A DNA stretch of 7,801 nucleotides from the NCBI GenBank assembly GCA_002315625.1, contig DCHH01000074.1, positions 1-7,801 of the forward strand. The letters are read 5' to 3'. The position numbers and the translations under genes were made by a program. This document shows positions 6,141 through 7,801 of this stretch, piece after piece (the first letter of the stretch is position 1; every line of letters begins with the position of its first letter). Origin of the DNA: Bacteroidales bacterium UBA1757. Its GTDB lineage: Bacteria; Bacteroidota; Bacteroidia; Bacteroidales; UBA1402. Below the pieces are notes generated by a model. The model did not search any database. It was not told where the DNA came from and worked only from the letters and a program-made list of their open reading frames with translations.

Positions 6141-6659
6141 ATGGCAATCATCAAATCCGTACGAGGGTTCGACCCCCAAATAGGTAAAGACTGTTTCCTG
6201 GCTGATAATGCCGCTATTATAGGTGATGTGGTCATCGGCGACAATTGCAGCATCTGGTTCAATGCAGTGCTCAGGGGCGATGTCAACTCAATCCGCATCG
6301 GCAACAACGTCAACATTCAGGACGGCAGCGTTCTCCACACCTTATATAATAAATCCGTCATTGAAATTGGCGACCACGTTTCTGTCGGCCACAATGTAAC
6401 CATTCACGGGGCAATCATCCACGACTATGCCCTTATCGGCATGGGGTCTGTGGTTCTCGACGATGCCGAAATCGGCGAGGGTGCCATCATTGCTGCCGGA
6501 GCAGTCGTCCTGAAGGGGACAAAGGTCGAACCCTACAGCATCTATGCCGGTGTTCCTGCCAAGTTTGTCAAAAAGGCCGAGCCCGAACAGACCCTCAACA
6601 TCAACAAGCGTATCGCCGACAACTATTCGATGTACGCAAGCTGGTACGAGCAGAAATAA
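6141..6659 (+). CDS. Gamma-carbonic-anhydrase-like hexapeptide-repeat protein (YrdA/PaaY type)
   Basis: A 172-residue left-handed beta-helix protein expected to form a trimer. Isoleucine/valine-rich hexapeptide repeats run from about 22 to 130 (AAIIGDVVIGDNCSIWFNAV, IRIGNNVNIQDGSV, VSVGHNVTIHGAIIHDY). The three zinc-ligand histidines of the gamma class are present: His66 (GSVLH), His84 and His89 (VGHNVTIHG). Arg46/Asp48 (LRGD) and Gln60/Asp61 are also conserved. The acidic loop of the archaeal Cam enzyme is lacking, as in YrdA-like members, so carbonic anhydrase activity is uncertain and an acyltransferase-like role is not excluded. A C-terminal helix (150-172) completes the fold. The ATG at 6141 is 8 nt after the aminopeptidase stop; an upstream in-frame ATG inside that gene is rejected. 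Confidence 0.93.
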   Translation: MAIIKSVRGFDPQIGKDCFLADNAAIIGDVVIGDNCSIWFNAVLRGDVNSIRIGNNVNIQDGSVLHTLYNKSVIEIGDHVSVGHNVTIHGAIIHDYALIGMGSVVLDDAEIGEGAIIAAGAVVLKGTKVEPYSIYAGVPAKFVKKAEPEQTLNINKRIADNYSMYASWYEQK

Positions 6660-6662
6660 CCC

Positions 6663-7409
6663 GTGGCAACAACTCGCAGCATTTTTCTTCAAGGCATCCG
6701 AGACGGAGTACCCATAGGTATGGGCTATTTTGCTGTGGCCTTTTCTTTGGGTATCATCGCAAAGAAAGCTGGCCTAAGTCCGGTTGCCGGTTTCATTTCC
6801 AGTTTCTTCACCCGCGCTTCGGCCGGCGAGTACGGTGCCTATTCTCTGATTGCCATAGCTGCTTCCTACTCCGAACTGGCAGTCATGTGCGTCATCACAA
6901 ACCTGCGGTACCTACTTATGGGAGCCTCGCTTACCCAGAAATTTTCGGAAGGGACATCCATGCTGAAGCGCATTTTGGTGGCATGCTGCATCACCGATGA
7001 AGTCTTCGGCATTTCAATCGCGTACAAAGGCAATCTTGCCCCCGCCTACACTTTCGGGGCCGCTCTCTTCTCGACAGTACTCTGGGCATCAGGAACCATG
7101 TGCGGCATCCTTGCAGGCGGAGTCCTGCCAACGAGTCTGGTATCGGCACTGAGTGTAGCCCTTTATGGTATGTTTATTGCCATAATCATTCCCCCATCGC
7201 GCAAGAACCATGCCGTACTGGCATCTGTTCTTATTGGATTTACGGCAAGCTGGATTTGCAGCATTCTGCCTTTACTGAAAGGCATCAGCGCCGGCACCCG
7301 CACTATTGTACTTACCATTGTCATTGCCGCCCTTATGGCATGGCTTAGACCAGTATCCACAAAGAAAGGCACCTTTGGGCCAATACAGGGCACACCGCAA
7401 AAGTCATGA
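6663..7409 (+). CDS. azlC: AzlC-family branched-chain amino acid exporter, large subunit
   Basis: A 248-residue inner-membrane protein of the AzlC/BrnF/YgaZ family, which exports valine, leucine, isoleucine or related amino acids together with a small AzlD partner. About seven hydrophobic segments are visible (roughly 15-33, 41-58, 60-80, 130-151, 157-177, 184-205, 212-229). Family motifs include DGVPIGMGYFAVAFSLG (14-30), NLRYLLMGASL (80-90) and TDEVF (111-115). The start must be the GTG at 6663. An in-frame TAA (the stop of the preceding gene) lies just two codons upstream, and the next ATG would delete the conserved N-terminal motif. The 3-nt gap suggests translational coupling. The hydrophilic tail (229-248) is poorly conserved. 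The actual substrate in this organism is inferred from the family. Confidence 0.93.
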   Translation: MATTRSIFLQGIRDGVPIGMGYFAVAFSLGIIAKKAGLSPVAGFISSFFTRASAGEYGAYSLIAIAASYSELAVMCVITNLRYLLMGASLTQKFSEGTSMLKRILVACCITDEVFGISIAYKGNLAPAYTFGAALFSTVLWASGTMCGILAGGVLPTSLVSALSVALYGMFIAIIIPPSRKNHAVLASVLIGFTASWICSILPLLKGISAGTRTIVLTIVIAALMAWLRPVSTKKGTFGPIQGTPQKS

Positions 7410-7711
7410 AGCATTCATTGGTCATATACCTTATTATTACCATTGCGGTGACAAACCTCATCCGCATCCTGCCGGTTACACTGATTCGCAAACGTATTGA
7501 GAATCAGTTCGTCCGCAGTTTTCTGTTCTACGTACCTTACGTAACACTTGCCGTAATGACTTTCCCTGCCATCATGGAGGCCACTCAGTCGCCCATCGCC
7601 GGCGCAATCGCCCTGGTGGCAGGCATAGTTGCCGCATGGTGCGGACTCAGCCTCTTCCCCGTTTCCATAATCTGCTGCGTAGTAGTCTTCCTCCTCGAAC
7701 TCTTCCTATAA
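7406..7711 (+). CDS. azlD: AzlD-family branched-chain amino acid exporter, small subunit
   Basis: A 101-residue membrane protein with about four hydrophobic segments (about 4-23, 38-57, 63-80, 83-101). It contains the N-terminal TNLIRILPVTL motif (16-26) and the YVPYVTLAVMTFPAI segment (42-56), both typical of AzlD/BrnE/YgaH. It forms the exporter with AzlC. Its ATG overlaps the azlC stop (ATGA, 4-nt overlap), a classic translational-coupling arrangement for obligate partners. The stop overlaps the stop of a convergent gene at the right edge. Confidence 0.93.
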   Translation: MKHSLVIYLIITIAVTNLIRILPVTLIRKRIENQFVRSFLFYVPYVTLAVMTFPAIMEATQSPIAGAIALVAGIVAAWCGLSLFPVSIICCVVVFLLELFL

Positions 7712-7801
7712 CTGTTGTATCCTGTCAAGGCATGCCTGCAACTCGGGCAGCCGGACGGGAATCTGCCAGTCATCCGACAATTCACGTACCATCCGCAAGG
7801 C
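7706..7801 (-). CDS. C-terminal end of an unidentified protein, cut by the window edge
   Basis: On the minus strand one frame is open from the window edge to a TAG at 7708-7706. It encodes 31 residues: ALRMVRELSDDWQIPVRLPE followed by LQACLDRIQQL. The composition looks like a real protein end, with two amphipathic helical stretches, and about two thirds of third codon positions are G or C, as in the neighbouring genes. The stop codon overlaps the last codons of convergent azlD, which explains the absence of an intergenic gap. The opposite strand is also open here but gives a less protein-like sequence. I do not recognise the family. Confidence 0.55.
   Translation of the reverse strand, partial: ALRMVRELSDDWQIPVRLPELQACLDRIQQL

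Overview
The window looks like ordinary chromosomal core genome of a Bacteroidales bacterium (Bacteroides, Phocaeicola, Prevotella or a relative). Three things support this. The gene order on the minus strand is topA, rpsU, a Xer-type recombinase, a short HPF and then a tRNA-Tyr. The minus-strand intergenic gaps carry Bacteroidetes-type promoters (TTTG, a 19-20 bp spacer, then TAnnTTTG or a one-base variant). None of the eight complete genes has a Shine-Dalgarno sequence in front of its start. The species cannot be fixed from this sequence.

Left half, minus strand, read from right to left: topA (DNA topoisomerase I, 4198 to 1832); rpsU (ribosomal protein bS21, 1742 to 1551) behind a perfect-consensus promoter; a XerC/XerD-like tyrosine recombinase (1415 to 483); hpf (ribosome hibernation factor, 462 to 163); and the 5' end of a tRNA-Tyr cut off by the left edge (29 to 1). 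The tRNA has its own consensus promoter, and its leader contains two hairpins that share an arm.

Right half, plus strand: a tight cluster that probably forms one transcription unit, divergent from topA. It contains an Xaa-Pro aminopeptidase of the M24B family (4339-6132), a gamma-carbonic-anhydrase-like hexapeptide-repeat protein (6141-6659), and the two subunits of an AzlC/AzlD branched-chain amino acid exporter (6663-7409 and 7406-7711). Gaps are 8 nt, 3 nt and a 4-nt overlap. At the right edge, the C-terminal 31 codons of an unidentified minus-strand gene converge on azlD, and the two stop codons overlap.

Functionally, the left block serves DNA topology, ribosome function and hibernation, tRNA supply and probably chromosome dimer resolution. 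The right block combines cleavage of proline-containing peptides with amino acid export. I found no CRISPR array, insertion sequence, prophage, toxin-antitoxin or defence genes, and no clearly new system. The points most worth a second look are regulatory: the tRNA-Tyr leader, the palindrome over the xerC start, and the SD-free gene starts together with a bS21 that carries Tyr54.
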